Positions 51,133-59,784 are shown, numbered from the stretch's first letter. The stretch: 64,000 nt of DNA from Bifidobacteriaceae bacterium (GCA_031267825.1 JAIRYJ010000024.1:1-64000), one strand, 5' to 3'. A program made the numbers and translations. Notes: a model not told the origin generated them from the letters alone.

Positions 51133-52668
51133 GTGCTCTCCTTCGTCACCCGCCGACTTGCCGTTGGCGTCATCGTTCTACTAGGGGCCACCTTCATCGT
51201 TTTCGTGATGGTTGGTGTCGCCGTTGACCCGCTCGCCGAATTGCGAGCTTCAAGTGCCCCGAACAAAGAGATCGTAATCCAGCGCACCATCGACGCGCTC
51301 GACCTAGACATGCCGGTTGTGCTGCGCTATTTCAAATGGCTCGGCAACATTGTGGCCCACCTTTGGGGCCAAGGGACTTTTGGTGTGTCGATCACCACAG
51401 GACAGGCCGTTGTAGACCAGTTAGCGGTCGCCGTCCCGACAACTGTGAAACTAGTTTTCGGGTCCGTAATTTTGGCGATCGTATTAGGCGTGACCGTTGG
51501 TATAACAACCGCGTTGCGGCAGTATTCAGCGTTTGATTACTTGACAACATTCTTCACTTTTCTGTTTTATTCGTTACCGGCCTTCTGGGTGGCTGTCTTA
51601 CTGAAAGAGTTTGGCGCTATCCGGTTCAATGACTTCCTGGCCGATCCGCATGTGCCGATCGGAGTTAGTATCGCCATCGGTGTTGGTGTTGGGATAATCG
51701 CCGCCATGGTGGCAGGAGGCAGACCGCGGAGCCGTCTGCTGATTGGCGCGGTAGCGGCGGTTGCTGGAACAGCCGTGGCAGTGTACGTCTCGGCGACCGA
51801 TTTCCTGAACCAGCCGGGTCTGGGAATTGTTGGTGTTGGCCTGACCGGAGCGGGCGCGGCAGTGGCGATCACAGCTCTATCTGTTGGCTTGACCAACCGG
51901 CGAGCCTTGTACGCTTCTTTGACGACTGTGGCTGTGGGCCTGGCCTTGTACTTCCCCTTGCAGTACGTCTTCGTGGCCGCCAGTTGGCCGCTGATACTTG
52001 GACTTTGGGTGGTGGCGGCCGGTGTTGGTGTGGCCGCTGGTTTGATTTGGGGCGGACCAGACAGACGCGTTTCGGCCCGGACAGCGGCTTTGACAGCCGT
52101 TGTGATGTCACTCTTTGTCTTTATTGACCGCCTGATGAAGGCATGGCCAGCCTATGTTTCCTCACCCCGGGTGCGCGGCCGACCGATTGGCACACTTGGT
52201 GCCATGACGCCAGAACTGCATGGCACCTTCTGGTTCTCAGTGACCGATGTTCTGACGCATTTGATACTGCCGACAACCGCCTTGGTGCTGATTACCTTCG
52301 CCAGCTACACGCGTTACACGCGCAGTTCAATGCTGGAAGTGATGAGCGCTGATTACATCCGTACCGCCCGGGCTAAGGGCCTGAACGAACGCACTGTGGT
52401 GGTGCGGCACGCTTTCCGCAACGCCCTGCTGCCGCTGGCTACGATCATCCCGATCGACATCGCCATGGTGTTTGGTGGAGCCATCATCACTGAACGTATC
52501 TTCTCCTGGCGGGGCATGGGCACCATGTTTATCGGGGCGCTCACCCACGGCGATATTTACGCCGTGATGGGCTACTTCATCATCACCGCGGTTCTGGCGA
52601 TAGCCGCCAACATCGTGGCCGATTTGATCTACGCCGGCCTCGACCCAAGGATCCGGATCAACGCATGA
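51133..52668 (+). CDS. Peptide ABC transporter permease (DppB type) with a large helical insertion
   Basis: 511 residues, about 190 longer than a normal DppB. Residues 1-165 give the first helix, the VAVPTTVKLVFGS segment and FYSLPAFWVAVLL; residues 350-511 give the EAA loop (YIRTARAKGLNERTVVVRHAFRN, in parts YIRTARAKGLN and HAFRNALLPLA) and the last helices. Between them about 185 residues add five or six Gly/Ala/Val-rich helices. Similar insertions occur in other actinobacterial DppB proteins. GTG 51133 is 6 bases after a -10, so the permease has its own promoter. Coupled to the fusion gene by ATGA (52665-52668). Confidence 0.88.
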   Translation: MLSFVTRRLAVGVIVLLGATFIVFVMVGVAVDPLAELRASSAPNKEIVIQRTIDALDLDMPVVLRYFKWLGNIVAHLWGQGTFGVSITTGQAVVDQLAVAVPTTVKLVFGSVILAIVLGVTVGITTALRQYSAFDYLTTFFTFLFYSLPAFWVAVLLKEFGAIRFNDFLADPHVPIGVSIAIGVGVGIIAAMVAGGRPRSRLLIGAVAAVAGTAVAVYVSATDFLNQPGLGIVGVGLTGAGAAVAITALSVGLTNRRALYASLTTVAVGLALYFPLQYVFVAASWPLILGLWVVAAGVGVAAGLIWGGPDRRVSARTAALTAVVMSLFVFIDRLMKAWPAYVSSPRVRGRPIGTLGAMTPELHGTFWFSVTDVLTHLILPTTALVLITFASYTRYTRSSMLEVMSADYIRTARAKGLNERTVVVRHAFRNALLPLATIIPIDIAMVFGGAIITERIFSWRGMGTMFIGALTHGDIYAVMGYFIITAVLAIAANIVADLIYAGLDPRIRINA

Positions 52669-55600
52669 GTCACACAGCACCTTCCGACCGTCAACCTGAC
52701 GCGCTACCGGACTTGACCGGCGCTATCGCCGAACTAGACTCCGCCGCTGGAGCGGGCGAAAACGCCATTGAACTGAAGGCCTTAGAGGGCTTGTCGCAGG
52801 GACAGATTGTGCGGCGGCGCTTCTTCCGGCACCGTGGCGCGATGCTTGCCATGGGTGTGCTGACAGCTTTGGTGGCCTTGGTTACAACATCGATCGGCTG
52901 GGGGCCAATAATCCCCGGCTGGTGGAAACATAACTACTGGTCAACCTATCCCATAGCGGTACCGGGCGGCCGTCCGACGATGTCTTTCAGTGGTGGCATC
53001 ACCTTTGGCGAGCATCCCTTCGGCCAGGACACGATTGGCCATGACATGTTCGCCATGACGATGCGTGGCGCTCAGCAATCGCTGACTGTCATGGTGCTGA
53101 TAGGCCTGCTAGCTACGCTGATCGGTGTCCTGGTGGGGGCGGCCGCGGGATTCTTCCGCGGCCGGGTCGACACAGTTCTAATGCGTTTTACAGACATGAT
53201 GATCGCCATCCCAGTAATGGTGATTGGTATGGTGCTGGGGCATTGGGCGAATGGCGCTTCCGCCGTGGCACTTGGTTTAGCTTTAGCTTTCGTTGAGTGG
53301 ATGGCGATGAGCCGGCTTGTACGGGCCGAGTTCTTGACGTTACGTGAAAGAGAGTTCGTCGATGCCGCCCGGGTAGCTGGAGCGTCCAGCGGGCGGATAG
53401 TTGGACGGCATATTCTGCCCAACGCGGTCGGCGTGATAATTGTCAACGCGACACTGTTGATGTCGGCCGCTATTCTGCTTGAAACGGCCCTAAGCTACCT
53501 TGGTTTTGGTATTCACTTCCCAGATATTTCGCTGGGTAATTTGGTTTCGGAATATCAGTCGGCGTTCACGCAAAGGCCGTGGCTGTTTTGGTGGCCAGGT
53601 TTCTTTATTATTGTGATCGCCTTATGTGTCAACTTTATTGGTGACGGCCTGCGTGATGCTTTCGATCCGCGCCAGCGCCGGATCCCGTCACAGCGCAAGA
53701 TGGCCCGGGCCGCCCGGCGGGCCGCCGCCCGGGCTGGGGCTTCAGCCCCCAAGGCTGAAACACCAGCCACGCCAGTCGGCCCAGCAACGGTTGGCCCACT
53801 GCCAGCCAGTTCGCCTGACCCGGCCGCTAAGGCTGAAACACCAGCCACGCCAGCCGGTCCGGCAACCTCGGCCACAACCCCAGCTACCGCGCCTGACGCG
53901 GTCGAACCGGTGCTGCGCGTCAACGGGTTGAACGTTGACTTCTATGTCGAAGGTGAATGGTTCCCGGCTGCGATTGATGTCTCCTACCAGGTCCACCCTG
54001 GCGAGGTATTAGCCATCGTGGGCGAATCAGGCTCCGGTAAGACACAGTCATCAATGTCTTTGATCGGTTTACTGCCGTCCAACGCGCGGGTCACAGGTTC
54101 AGCTGAACTGGCGGGTCGTCAACTAGTTGGCATGCGCCAATCCGAACTTCAGCGCATCCGCGGAGCCCAAGTGGCGATGGTCTTCCAGGAGCCGATGACA
54201 GCGCTCAACCCGGTTTACACAATCGGTTTCCAGATCATTGAGACGATCCGGGCGCACAGTTCACTCGGGCCGGGCCAGGCCCGCCAAAGGGCGCTCGATC
54301 TGCTCAAACTGGTTGACATGCCTGAGCCGGAAACCCGGATCGACTACTACCCGCACCAGCTATCAGGCGGCCAGCGCCAGCGGGCCATGATCGCTCAGGC
54401 GTTGGTCCTTGACCCGAAGCTACTAATCGCTGATGAGCCAACCACGGCGCTTGATGTCACGGTTCAGGCGGAAATCCTGGATCTCATGCGTGACCTGCGT
54501 AAACGTATTGACTCGGGGATCATTCTGATCACCCACGACATGGGTGTGGTGGCCGATATGGCTGACCGGATTTGTGTCATGAAAGATGGCCGGATTGTTG
54601 AGACCGGAAGTGCCCGACAAATCTTCTACAATCCACGCCACCCGTACACCAAGCTGCTGTTAGCGGCGGTGCCCAAACTGGCGCTTGGACCCGAATCGGC
54701 TGAACCAACAGCCGAGCGGGCGGCGCAAGCCGAACCAAGCGCCGAACCCACCACCGAAGCGGAAACCAAACCAGCCACCGTCCAACCCGGGCCGCGAACG
54801 CCGCCCGAGACGGCGGCATCGTCCAAGGTAGAACCGACCACCGAAGCGGAAACCAAACCAGCCACCGTCCAACTCGGGCCGCGAACGCCGCCCGAGACGG
54901 CGGGATCGTCCAAGATGGAACCGGTCGGAGCCGTCCTGCGGGCCGAACGCCTAACGCTGGAATACCCCCGGCGCGGCCGCACCCCGGCCTTCCGGGCGGT
55001 TGAAGACTTCAACTTGACAATCGCTCCAGGTGAAGTAGTTGGCCTGGTCGGCGAATCAGGTTCGGGCAAATCAACCGTTGGCCGGGCTGTCGTTGGACTC
55101 CTGCCGGTCCACTCAGGTTCAGTCAAAGTGGCCGGCTACGAACTGAGCGGCATCAAACCGCCTGTTCTGCGCCGTGCCCGCGAAGGCGTCTCGATCGTGT
55201 TCCAAGACCCTGGCTCGTCGCTCAACCCGCGGCTGCCAATCGGACAATCGATCGGTGAACCGCTCGCCTTGCACCGCCAAGCCCGTGGCAAAGCCCTCAG
55301 CCGACAAGTCGAAGAACTGCTGGAACAAGTCGAGTTGCCAGCTTCGCTGCGCAACCGTTACCCGCACGAACTGTCAGGCGGCCAACGTCAACGGGTCGGC
55401 ATAGCGCGGGCTTTGGCGCTCAAACCGAAACTGCTGATCGCTGACGAGCCAACCTCCGCCCTGGACGTCTCAGTCCAGGCCACAGTGCTCGGGATATTCA
55501 AAGAACTGCAACGCGAACACCAATTCGCTTGCCTGTTTATCTCACATGATTTAGCTGTGGTCCAAGAGGTCGCGTCAAGGATCGCTGTGATGTCGAAGGG

Positions 55601-55760
55601 GCATCTAGTTGAAACTGGCACAACCTTGGAAATCCTGCAGCATCCGCGCGAGCGTTACACCAGGGAACTGATCGCCGCCGTACCAGTGCCTGACCCTGAC
55701 TTGCAGGCGACCCGGCGTGAGGCTTGGAACCAGCGTTCAGGTGGCCGGTCGGCTGGGTAG
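52665..55760 (+). CDS. Triple fusion: peptide permease + ATPase + ATPase (DppC-DppD-DppF)
   Basis: 1031 residues. Residues about 50-335 are a DppC-type permease with six helices and the EAA loop (EFVDAARVAGASSGRIVG). A Pro/Ala/Thr linker (about 345-415) leads to ATPase 1: Walker [10 protein letters not shown] (about 452), LSGGQRQRA (about 566), Walker B LLIADEPTTALD. A second linker (about 675-755) with an 87-bp duplicated segment leads to ATPase 2: Walker A GESGSGKST (about 795), LSGGQRQRV (about 903), LLIADEPTSALD. All sites look intact. With the DppB and binding protein this is a complete importer in three genes. DppC-DppD fusions are known; inclusion of both ATPases is rare. Confidence 0.9.
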   Translation: MSHTAPSDRQPDALPDLTGAIAELDSAAGAGENAIELKALEGLSQGQIVRRRFFRHRGAMLAMGVLTALVALVTTSIGWGPIIPGWWKHNYWSTYPIAVPGGRPTMSFSGGITFGEHPFGQDTIGHDMFAMTMRGAQQSLTVMVLIGLLATLIGVLVGAAAGFFRGRVDTVLMRFTDMMIAIPVMVIGMVLGHWANGASAVALGLALAFVEWMAMSRLVRAEFLTLREREFVDAARVAGASSGRIVGRHILPNAVGVIIVNATLLMSAAILLETALSYLGFGIHFPDISLGNLVSEYQSAFTQRPWLFWWPGFFIIVIALCVNFIGDGLRDAFDPRQRRIPSQRKMARAARRAAARAGASAPKAETPATPVGPATVGPLPASSPDPAAKAETPATPAGPATSATTPATAPDAVEPVLRVNGLNVDFYVEGEWFPAAIDVSYQVHPGEVLAIVGESGSGKTQSSMSLIGLLPSNARVTGSAELAGRQLVGMRQSELQRIRGAQVAMVFQEPMTALNPVYTIGFQIIETIRAHSSLGPGQARQRALDLLKLVDMPEPETRIDYYPHQLSGGQRQRAMIAQALVLDPKLLIADEPTTALDVTVQAEILDLMRDLRKRIDSGIILITHDMGVVADMADRICVMKDGRIVETGSARQIFYNPRHPYTKLLLAAVPKLALGPESAEPTAERAAQAEPSAEPTTEAETKPATVQPGPRTPPETAASSKVEPTTEAETKPATVQLGPRTPPETAGSSKMEPVGAVLRAERLTLEYPRRGRTPAFRAVEDFNLTIAPGEVVGLVGESGSGKSTVGRAVVGLLPVHSGSVKVAGYELSGIKPPVLRRAREGVSIVFQDPGSSLNPRLPIGQSIGEPLALHRQARGKALSRQVEELLEQVELPASLRNRYPHELSGGQRQRVGIARALALKPKLLIADEPTSALDVSVQATVLGIFKELQREHQFACLFISHDLAVVQEVASRIAVMSKGHLVETGTTLEILQHPRERYTRELIAAVPVPDPDLQATRREAWNQRSGGRSAG
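54750..54923. repeat. 87-bp in-frame tandem duplication in the fusion linker
   Basis: Two 29-codon units encode Pro/Thr/Glu/Lys-rich peptide (PTTEAETKPATVQ, then GPRTPPETA). Period 87 bp, few differences. Confidence 0.8.
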
Positions 55761-55864
55761 GTTGGCGAACATCTGACGCCTGAGGGCGGTGCGGATTGGT
55801 TCCTCAGGGCCAGCGCATCCGGTTGGTTCCTCAGGGCGAGCGCCGTCCGGCGGCCGGGCGGTGT

Positions 55865-56476
55865 TCAGATCAGAATTGGTAACAGCACGCTGGCGGCGGC
55901 CAGCACCACCCAAGCTATGACGGTGCGGCGGTGCCAGTGGCGGGTGACGTTGAGGCCTGAGGCTGCCCCCGTTGGGCCAGCCTGGCAGACCTTCTGCCAG
56001 CGTTCGCGCACCACCCAGGCCAGATCCCCCGAGGCGGTTCCCGGCAGGTCGCCGGGCCGGACTGAGCGACCCGCGTCGAAGCTTGAGGATGGCAGGTGGC
56101 GCAGGTCGGGCCGGGCGGCCGAAGCGATGGAACGCCAGGACGATGGCGCCGGTGCGGCGAAGGCGGTGATCTTGTCTTGGGCGGTGATCAGGGTTAGAGC
56201 CCATTTGGTGTCGATCCGGCTGATCGCCGCCCACGGCACGTCATATGTCACAGCCACATTGTGTACTTCCAACCGGTCGTCCCTGAGGTGAACCTTTGGC
56301 GCCGCGAAAACCATCCAGGCTGTCAAACTGGCCAGGGCACAGGCCGGTAACCAGGCCGCGGGTCGGCCGCCGGGGGTGGTCAGAAGGCTGATGGCGGCCC
56401 ACAGTGACATCGCCCAGACAACGGCCGCTATGACCGGGCCGGTGCGTGGCCGGTAAACGAACGAAGCATCAGCCAT
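55865..56476 (-). CDS. PH-like-domain membrane protein
   Basis: 203 residues. Two N-terminal helices (about 12-32 and 38-58), a bacterial PH-like beta domain (about 60-130: VHLRDDRLEVHNVAVTYDV, in parts LRDDRLEVHN and VPWAAISRID) and a C-terminal helix (about 182-200). This architecture is common for small uncharacterised actinobacterial membrane proteins. ATG 56476 is 7 bases after CACAAT, a weak leaderless -10. It is divergent from the PduS-like gene. Confidence 0.75.
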   Translation of the reverse strand: MADASFVYRPRTGPVIAAVVWAMSLWAAISLLTTPGGRPAAWLPACALASLTAWMVFAAPKVHLRDDRLEVHNVAVTYDVPWAAISRIDTKWALTLITAQDKITAFAAPAPSSWRSIASAARPDLRHLPSSSFDAGRSVRPGDLPGTASGDLAWVVRERWQKVCQAGPTGAASGLNVTRHWHRRTVIAWVVLAAASVLLPILI

Positions 56477-56520
56477 GCGGCCAATTGTGCCATCGCGTCA
56501 TGCGGTGGCGGCCCATTCGG

Positions 56521-56526
56521 TAGGCT
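56521..56526 (+). promoter_or_regulatory. Possible -10 element TAGGCT for the PduS-like gene
   Basis: TAGGCT lies 47 bases before TTG 56574, giving a short leader with a GGAG Shine-Dalgarno at 56563-56566. Confidence 0.4.
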
Positions 56527-56573
56527 GGCCCGGCGCGCTGAACCGAGCGCCGCGGGCGAAGTGGAGTTGAGAC

Positions 56574-57899
56574 TTGGACTTGCTGGAACAAATCTATCTG
56601 GCTGGGGTTATCGGGGCTGGTGGGGCTGGTTTCCCGACCCACCACAAACTGACCCGTCCGGTCCAATGGCTGATCGCTAACGGCGCCGAATGTGAACCGT
56701 TGGTGGCTTCTGGACGGTACAACATGCGGCATTCGGCTGACCAGATCGTGGCCGGGCTTGAAGCCGTGCGTCAGGCTGTGGGACGGCCGCGTTGCGTTAT
56801 CGCCACCAAAGCCAAGTACGGCAGCGAAACCGAAGCCCTGCGGTCCGCCATCAGCCAAGCTGGTGTACCGGCCGAGATCCGTCCGCTGGAAGACTTCTAT
56901 CCAGTCGGCGATGAACATGTTTTGGTCTATGAGATCACCGGCCTGACGGTTCCACCTGGTGGCTTACCACTTGACCTGGGCGTTGTGGTGCTGAACGTGA
57001 CCACTTTGATGAACATCCACCAAGCCACCATGAGCCAGCCGGTGACCAGACATTTGGCCACAGTGACAGGCAGCGTAGCGGCGCCTTGCCTGGTCGATGC
57101 GCCGGTCGGGGCAACCGGAGATGACCTGATCCGGGCGGCTGGCGGAGCGACCGTCTCAGCTTGGGCGGCGATCCAAGGCGGGCCAATGATGGGCCGGGTT
57201 CATTCAGCGGCCGCGATCAAACAAGTTGATTTCGGTAAGGCCGATTCCGCGTTGATCGTGCTGCCAGCTAGCCACCGGCTGGTCGGGTTCTATGACCAGC
57301 CATATGAGGCTCAGCTAGCTGACGCCAAGACCGCTTGCATCCAATGCGCCCGCTGCACCGACCTGTGTCCCCGGTTCTTGATCGGCCAGCGAATCCGGCC
57401 ACACCGGGTGGTGCGTGCGGTCAACCGGGGTGGTGATTCAGCTGACCTGGTGGACGCCTTAGCTTGCGGCCAATGCGGCCTGTGTGAACTGTTCGCCTGC
57501 CCTCAAGGGGTGGCGCCGCGTCAGATTAGCCGACAGGTCAAGCAACAGTTGCGGGCGGCTGGCCGGAGTTTGACGGATGTCAGGGTGCGTTCAGCGCAGA
57601 CAACTGACCGTCAAAACCGCCGTGTCTGGCAGAGCCAGTTGATTGAGCGGTTAGATTTGGCGGACTATCCGACCGCGCTTGACAAAGTGGTTCGCCTAGA
57701 TCCGGATCAGGTGATCATTCGGCTGAGTCAAGGTGTTGGGTCGGCTGCCCGGCCTGAAGTCAAATCGGGGGACCAGGTCAAAGTCGGCGATTTGATCGGC
57801 TGGGTTGACCAATCAGAGGCTGGCGCCTTGGTTCACGCCTCGATTGATGGCCGGGTAAGTCAGGTCACCCCGGCGGTGGTCAAGCTAGAAAGCGGCTGA
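56574..57899 (+). CDS. PduS/RnfC-like iron-sulfur flavoprotein, orphan
   Basis: 441 residues. The N-terminal nucleotide/FMN motif GAGGAGFPTHHK (residues 14-25) and ANGAECEPLV are typical of RnfC and PduS. Two [4Fe-4S] motifs follow, CIQCARCTDLCP (about 254-265) and CGQCGLCELFACPQG (about 298-312), then a C-terminal barrel-sandwich domain (GDQVKVGDLIGW). PduS is a cobalamin reductase of propanediol metabolosomes; RnfC belongs to a membrane complex. Neither pdu nor rnf genes are near, so the partner is unknown. TTG 56574 has GGAG 7 bases upstream. Confidence 0.85.
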   Translation: MDLLEQIYLAGVIGAGGAGFPTHHKLTRPVQWLIANGAECEPLVASGRYNMRHSADQIVAGLEAVRQAVGRPRCVIATKAKYGSETEALRSAISQAGVPAEIRPLEDFYPVGDEHVLVYEITGLTVPPGGLPLDLGVVVLNVTTLMNIHQATMSQPVTRHLATVTGSVAAPCLVDAPVGATGDDLIRAAGGATVSAWAAIQGGPMMGRVHSAAAIKQVDFGKADSALIVLPASHRLVGFYDQPYEAQLADAKTACIQCARCTDLCPRFLIGQRIRPHRVVRAVNRGGDSADLVDALACGQCGLCELFACPQGVAPRQISRQVKQQLRAAGRSLTDVRVRSAQTTDRQNRRVWQSQLIERLDLADYPTALDKVVRLDPDQVIIRLSQGVGSAARPEVKSGDQVKVGDLIGWVDQSEAGALVHASIDGRVSQVTPAVVKLESG

Positions 57900-57903
57900 C
57901 AAG

Positions 57904-58425
57904 CTAGCTGGGGCGGATGCCCTCAAGCGGTTCAAGCAAACTAGCTAAGGCCCGGCCGGTAGCCTGGCGGGCGGCCGACTTGAGTGGCGCTAGTAAGACG
58001 GCTTCTTGGTCAAGCAGATCGGCCAGGGCGGCGTCAACCCGGTCACGCCCGGCTGGCGTCAAACGCACCCAGCTAACCCGCTTGTCATCACCGTCTTCAC
58101 GGCGTTCAACCAGGCCGCCGGCCGCCAGCCGACCAATCCGGTTAGTCATTGTGCCGCTTGAAACTAGCATCTGAGCTGACATTTGACCGGGTTTCAACTC
58201 ATATGGTTCGCCTGCCCGGCGCAGTTCAGCTAGGACGTCAAACTCCCAGCCTTGCAGGCCGTGGCGGTCAAAGGTGGCACCGCGGATTTGATCAAGATAC
58301 TTGGCTAGCCGGGTGACCCGGCTGAAGACTTCAAGTGGGCTGGCGTCAAGGTCTGGGCGTTGGTGACCCCAAGCTTGAACTACTTGAGCGGTCGAGTCTT
58401 GGGTGGCGGGGGACGAATCTGGCAC
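57904..58425 (-). CDS. MarR-family transcriptional regulator
   Basis: 173 residues. Winged helix-turn-helix (about 62-125) with LRRAGEPYELKPGQMSAQMLVSSGTMTNRIGRL, in parts LKPGQMSAQML and SGTMTNRIGRL, and the DGDDKRVSWVRLT wing. GTG 58425 is 6 bases after TAACCT (58437-58432), which overlaps the stop codon of the upstream TetR gene, so it is both downstream of TetR and independently promoted. Convergent with the PduS-like gene. The effector and targets are unknown. Confidence 0.9.
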   Translation of the reverse strand: MPDSSPATQDSTAQVVQAWGHQRPDLDASPLEVFSRVTRLAKYLDQIRGATFDRHGLQGWEFDVLAELRRAGEPYELKPGQMSAQMLVSSGTMTNRIGRLAAGGLVERREDGDDKRVSWVRLTPAGRDRVDAALADLLDQEAVLLAPLKSAARQATGRALASLLEPLEGIRPS

Positions 58426-58431
58426 GGCTCT

Positions 58432-58437
58432 AGGTTA
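58432..58437 (-). promoter_or_regulatory. -10 element TAACCT for leaderless marR-type gene, over the TetR stop
   Basis: Minus-strand TAACCT, 6-base spacer AGAGCC, then GTG 58425. TAA of the hexamer is also the TetR stop. Confidence 0.55.
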
Positions 58438-59088
58438 TGGGGAATTCAGTTCGGCGTCGAGGGCTAGTAGGTGTGGTGTCCGTTCCATGCCGCGCAGACC
58501 GTTCCAGGCGAGGTTAGTTAAGTGAGCCGCTACAGTTGTTTTGTCTGGCTGGCGCGCCTCAAGCCACCATTGCCCGGTGAAGGCGATCATGCCGACTAGC
58601 ATCTGGGCGTACAAGGTGGCGGTGCCAGGGTCGAGGTCGTGGCGTTCGAATTCCATCTGGAGGAGCGATTCGACGTTACGTGCCACATCTCCCAGCATTG
58701 AATTGAACGGGCCGGTGGCCTGCGCTACAGGCGAATCCCGCACCAGGATGCGGAAACCGTCTTCGGCTTCTTCAATGTAATCCAGCAGTGCTAGGGCGGT
58801 GCGTTCAACGATTCTTTTAGGGTGGTCTTCAATTAGGAGAGCAGCTGACAGGCGGCCAGATAACTCCTTGACCTCACGGTCCACGACGACGGCGTAAATG
58901 CCTTCTTTACCGCCGAAATGTTCGTAAACCACAGGCTTGGAGACCTCAGCCCGGGCGGCGATGTCTTCAACGCTGGTCGGTTCGAAACCTTTTTCAGCGA
59001 ATAGGCCGCGGGCTACGGCGACCAGTTGTTCGCGTCGCTCATGGCCGGTCATCCGTGGGCGGGCGGGCTGTTTTGTACGGCGAGTCAC
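58435..59088 (-). CDS. TetR-family transcriptional regulator
   Basis: 217 residues. TetR helix-turn-helix in the first 65 residues (EDIAARAEVSKPVVYEHFGGKEGIY, in parts EDIAARAEVSKP and VYEHFGGKEGIY), then a helical ligand domain. GTG 59088 begins MTRRTKQPARPRM; ATG 59052 is an alternative. A weak -10 CAAAAT lies 6 bases before the GTG. It is divergent from DUF3046, 61 bp apart, and shares a stop/promoter with the MarR gene. Confidence 0.9.
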   Translation of the reverse strand: MTRRTKQPARPRMTGHERREQLVAVARGLFAEKGFEPTSVEDIAARAEVSKPVVYEHFGGKEGIYAVVVDREVKELSGRLSAALLIEDHPKRIVERTALALLDYIEEAEDGFRILVRDSPVAQATGPFNSMLGDVARNVESLLQMEFERHDLDPGTATLYAQMLVGMIAFTGQWWLEARQPDKTTVAAHLTNLAWNGLRGMERTPHLLALDAELNSP

Positions 59089-59137
59089 CTGTCCATTTTG
59101 CCGTATTCGCTTGGCCGGTGGCGGCTAGATGGCCAGC

Positions 59138-59143
59138 TAACCT
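59138..59143 (+). promoter_or_regulatory. -10 element TAACCT for leaderless DUF3046 gene
   Basis: TAACCT, 6-base spacer TGACGG, then ATG 59150. Confidence 0.55.
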
Positions 59144-59149
59144 TGACGG

Positions 59150-59371
59150 ATGCGGCAATCAGAGTTCTGGGAATCAATCAATCGTGTCTTCGGTCGGGTT
59201 TACGCCAAGTCTTTGGCATCTGACATGGTGCTGGGTGCGTTGGGTTCACGGACAGCCGAACAGGCGTTGGAAGCTGGAATCGAGCCGGGTCAGGTTTGGG
59301 AAGCGCTCTGCGACATGATGGAAGTCGAAGACGCCGCCCGCTGGGTGCCGGGTAAGCCAGCCGCGAAGTAA
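59150..59371 (+). CDS. DUF3046 small protein
   Basis: 73 residues. MRQSEFWESINRVFG, then ALGSRTAEQALEAGIEPGQVW matches DUF3046, a small helical actinobacterial family often found near recA. recA is not in this window. Function unknown; cytosolic. ATG 59150 lies 6 bases after TAACCT, so it is leaderless. Confidence 0.88.
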   Translation: MRQSEFWESINRVFGRVYAKSLASDMVLGALGSRTAEQALEAGIEPGQVWEALCDMMEVEDAARWVPGKPAAK

Positions 59372-59445
59372 CGGCGCCTCGCAAGCCGCCGGGTAAGCCG
59401 ACCTTGAACTAGCGGGTCAGCCGCAAGCCAGCCGCAGGTCGGCCG

Positions 59446-59622
59446 CTAGCTGGCCGCCTGGTCAGGGGCTGGCTGTTCGATCACAACAACATCCTGGTCA
59501 AGGAATGAATCGAACGGTGGTGCGTCGACCACGAATTCGTGAATGTCGTGACGCTGGCGTTCTTTTTCGCGGGCAAGATGGCCCAGTCCGGGCTGAAAAA
59601 ACTCGCCTAAGCTCTCGGTCAT
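59446..59622 (-). CDS. 58-residue hypothetical acidic protein
   Basis: ATG 59622 to TAG 59448-59446. It begins MTESLGEFFQPGLGHLARE and ends in an acidic, Pro-rich tail (DQDVVVIEQPAPDQAAS). The FFQPGLGHL-plus-charged-helix start resembles short actinobacterial proteins of unknown role. TAAAAT (59633-59628) lies 5 bases before the ATG. Codon use is normal. It is convergent with DUF3046 and divergent from ftsZ. Confidence 0.6.
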   Translation of the reverse strand: MTESLGEFFQPGLGHLAREKERQRHDIHEFVVDAPPFDSFLDQDVVVIEQPAPDQAAS

Positions 59623-59752
59623 ACTGGATTTTATCCCGGGTGCCCGCTTAGCCAGTTAAGCCTGACATGACACCTGAGTTCGGAAGGGAAGTGTGCGACA
59701 CGCGGCAGCGGGTCGTTGTTCACCGGGGCGAACCCGCCTAGCGTCTTACCTG

Positions 59753-59758
59753 TATAAA
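59753..59758 (+). promoter_or_regulatory. -10 element TATAAA upstream of ftsZ
   Basis: TATAAA ends 26 bases before GTG 59785; the leader carries the GGAGGG Shine-Dalgarno. Confidence 0.45.
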
Positions 59759-59784
59759 TGGGTCTATCAGCATCGGAGGGTCCC

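Noticed and set aside
59758-59784. Upstream ATG start for ftsZ
   Set aside because: It overlaps the -10, lacks a ribosome site, and the family start AAPQ follows GTG 59785 with GGAGGG upstream.
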